A stretch of 64,000 nt of DNA. Source: Telmatospirillum sp. (lineage in GTDB: Bacteria > Pseudomonadota > Alphaproteobacteria > CACIAM-22H2). Positions within the stretch are counted from its first letter, which is position 1, and each line of letters opens with the position of its first letter. The position numbers and the translations under genes were made by a program. Under the pieces are notes generated by a model. The model searched no databases, was not told the DNA's origin, and saw only the letters and a list, made by a program, of their open reading frames with translations. The stretch is from positions 1 through 64,000 of the forward strand of contig JADCGL010000030.1 in NCBI GenBank assembly GCA_020248985.1, given 5' to 3'. This document shows positions 62,411 through 64,000 of the stretch, piece by piece.

Positions 62411-63874
62411 TTACGCTCCCGGCCGCGCTTTGAAATTCGCGGCCGTCTCAAGCACGCCGCCCACGCGGAACAAGGTCGGCTCGTCGAACGGTTTGCCGAT
62501 CAGCTGCAAGCCCAGCGGCAGCCCATCGCCCGACAAGCCGGCCGGAACCGACATGCCCGGCAGGCCCGCAAGATTGACAGGTACGGTGAACACGTCGTTC
62601 AGATACATCGCGATCGGATCGTCGGCCTTGTCGCCGATGCCGAAAGCAGCCGACGGTGCGGTCGGCGTCAGGATCACGTCGCATTTCTTCCAGGCTTCCT
62701 GGAAGTCCTGGAAGATCAGCGTGCGCACCTTCTGCGCCTTCAGATAATAAGCGTCGTAATAGCCCGCCGACAGCACATAAGTGCCGATCAGAATGCGGCG
62801 CCGCACCTCGGCACCGAACCCGGCCGCGCGCGTATTCTCGTACATTTCGTCAAGCGTGTTGCCGGGCACACGCAGCCCGTAGCGCACGCCGTCGTAGCGC
62901 GCAAGGTTCGACGACGCCTCGGCGGGTGCGATGATGTAGTAGGTCGGCAGCGCGTATTTGGTGTGCGGCAGCGAAATCTCAACGGGCTCGGCCCCTGCCG
63001 CCTTCATCCAATCGATACCCTGCTGCCAGAGCTTCTCGATCTCGGCCGGCATGCCGTCGACGCGATATTCCTTCGGGATGCCGAAGCGCAGGCCGCGAAT
63101 ATCGCCGGTCATAGCGGCTTCGTAGTTCGGAACCGGAAGCGGCACCGAGGTCGAATCCTTGACGTCGTGCCCGGCCATGGCGCCCAGCATGATCGCGGCA
63201 TCGCGCACGTCGCGCGTCATTGGCCCAGCCTGATCGAGCGACGACGCGAACGCGACGATGCCCCAGCGCGAGCATCGCCCGTAGGTTGGCTTGATGCCGA
63301 CAATGCCGGTAAAGCTCGCGGGCTGGCGGATCGAGCCGCCGGTGTCCGTTCCCGTTGCACCCGCCACAATGTGGGCGGCGACCGACGCGGCCGAACCGCC
63401 CGACGAACCGCCGGGGACAAGATCCTTGCCGTCTTTGCGCTTCCACGGATTCTTCACAGGCCCGAAATAGCTCGTGATATTGGCCGAGCCCATCGCGAAC
63501 TCGTCGAGATTGAGCTTGCCGAGCATCACAGCACCCGCATCGAACAGATTCTGCGACACAGTCGATTCGTAGGGCGGCTTGAAGCCTTCGAGAATGTGGC
63601 TGCCGGCAGTGGTCTGCACGTCCTTGGTGCAGAACAGATCCTTGATACCGAGCGGCACGCCTTCGAGCGCGCCCGCCTCGCCCTTGGCAAGCTTCGCATC
63701 GGAGGCCGCAGCTTGTGCGCGCGCAACATCCGGCGTCTCGAGGATGAAGGCGTTCAGTCCGCGCTGCTTTTCCATTGCCGCCAAATAGGCGTCGGCAACC
63801 TCGCGCGCCGAGAATTTGCGCGCCGTGAGGCCGTCGCGCAGCTGGGCAATCGTCAGATCGTTGAGCGCACTCAT
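62411..63874 (-). CDS. gatA: Aspartyl/glutamyl-tRNA amidotransferase subunit A
   Basis: GatA hydrolyses glutamine to supply ammonia to GatB. The 487-residue amidase has the catalytic Lys in [10 protein letters not shown], the cis-Ser in [12 protein letters not shown] and the nucleophilic Ser in [13 protein letters not shown]. Its closer match to GatA, and the place between gatC and gatB, separate it from the AtzE-like amidase at 41-43 kb. Its ATG overlaps the gatC stop by one base. Confidence 0.97.
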   Translation of the reverse strand: MSALNDLTIAQLRDGLTARKFSAREVADAYLAAMEKQRGLNAFILETPDVARAQAAASDAKLAKGEAGALEGVPLGIKDLFCTKDVQTTAGSHILEGFKPPYESTVSQNLFDAGAVMLGKLNLDEFAMGSANITSYFGPVKNPWKRKDGKDLVPGGSSGGSAASVAAHIVAGATGTDTGGSIRQPASFTGIVGIKPTYGRCSRWGIVAFASSLDQAGPMTRDVRDAAIMLGAMAGHDVKDSTSVPLPVPNYEAAMTGDIRGLRFGIPKEYRVDGMPAEIEKLWQQGIDWMKAAGAEPVEISLPHTKYALPTYYIIAPAEASSNLARYDGVRYGLRVPGNTLDEMYENTRAAGFGAEVRRRILIGTYVLSAGYYDAYYLKAQKVRTLIFQDFQEAWKKCDVILTPTAPSAAFGIGDKADDPIAMYLNDVFTVPVNLAGLPGMSVPAGLSGDGLPLGLQLIGKPFDEPTLFRVGGVLETAANFKARPGA

Positions 63875-64000
63875 TATTCGACCACCTTCGGCACGGTGAA
63901 AAAGCCGCCCATTTCCTCGGTCGTGGAAACGCGCACGGGCTCGGTTGCATTGGCGAGGATCTTGTTGGGATAGCCGCCGTCGGTGACTTGGTCGGCGCGT
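63874..64000 (-). CDS. gatC: Aspartyl/glutamyl-tRNA amidotransferase subunit C, 5' part outside the window
   Basis: The last 41 codons of GatC are visible, reading into the window edge: [19 protein letters not shown] and, at the end, [14 protein letters not shown]. GatC is the small stabilising subunit of the GatCAB amidotransferase. The TAA overlaps the first base of the gatA ATG, so gatC-gatA-gatB form one operon on the minus strand. Confidence 0.93.
   Translation of the reverse strand, partial: RADQVTDGGYPNKILANATEPVRVSTTEEMGGFFTVPKVVE

Overview
This is a GC-rich, gene-dense bacterial chromosome segment with the content of an alphaproteobacterium, probably of Rhodospirillales type. The pointers are a PopZ-like polar organiser, the order pcm - rhodanese - tolC - popZ - valS, a double-length dCTP deaminase, two PAS_5-type proteins, a CheB/CheR/PAS/kinase fusion, and kdsB plus a gatCAB operon. 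Family-level placement is not possible from the sequence alone. Most of the window is core chromosome; no phage, insertion sequence, integrase or CRISPR array was seen.

Layout. 1-2.9 kb: 3' part of mfd and a small membrane protein. 2.9-4.3 kb (minus): DsbA/FrnE-like oxidoreductase and an exported HExxH protein. 4.35-9.97 kb (plus): a five-gene operon of acyl-CoA synthetase, SDR dehydrogenase, two-domain NIPSNAP protein, acyl-CoA dehydrogenase and APH-family kinase. This set matches the parts list of levulinate/4-hydroxyacid catabolism (LvaA-E type), with the kinase apparently fused to a C-terminal extra domain. 10-12.4 kb (minus): D-serine dehydratase/D-threonine aldolase-type PLP enzyme and a degenerate GGDEF/EAL-like protein. 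12.5-17.3 kb: aldo/keto reductase, amidohydrolase, two tandem deaminases and an FAD monooxygenase, a possible heterocycle-degradation cluster. 17.4-21.1 kb: giant CheB-CheR-PAS-kinase fusion in which the phosphoacceptor His is Arg. 21-24.1 kb: Asp/Glu racemase family protein, an eroded histidine kinase, a tiny membrane protein and two PAS_5 paralogues. 24.2-27.9 kb: tRNA-Ser, YdcF-like protein, histidine phosphatase, kdsB and MltB-like transglycosylase.

28-32.2 kb is a cell-envelope/replication operon (rlpA, D,D-carboxypeptidase, tmk, holB). 32.2-34.9 kb: LpxR-like lipid A deacylase, a methyltransferase, tRNA-Asn and tRNA-Cys. 35-41 kb: pcm, rhodanese, tolC, popZ, valS. 41-43 kb (minus): an AtzG-AtzE-AtzH/HpxZ-type amidase module. 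43.1-46.3 kb: metG, tatD and a PhnP-like hydrolase, which in relatives often follow tmk-holB directly but are 11 kb away here. 46.4-50.4 kb: pentapeptide protein, mazG, threonine dehydratase and an ABC substrate-binding protein ending in a strong terminator. 50.4-54.2 kb: two overlapping paralogues of unknown function, a small exported protein, a candidate small RNA with its own promoter and terminator, a small unknown protein, an RluA-family pseudouridine synthase and a TonB/TolA-like protein. 54.2-57.6 kb: two RNA methyltransferases, an MFS exporter and tRNA-Ser. 57.6-64 kb: a structured intergenic region with a small protein gene, dCTP deaminase, a GST, a DUF4394-like protein, and gatB, gatA and the end of gatC on the minus strand.

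The best leads are the Lva-like operon, the candidate small RNA at 51.93-52.06 kb, the kinase without its histidine, the tandem unknown paralogues at 50.5-51.5 kb, and repeated use of a shared CTAG (or CTAA) as the overlapping stop of convergent gene pairs.
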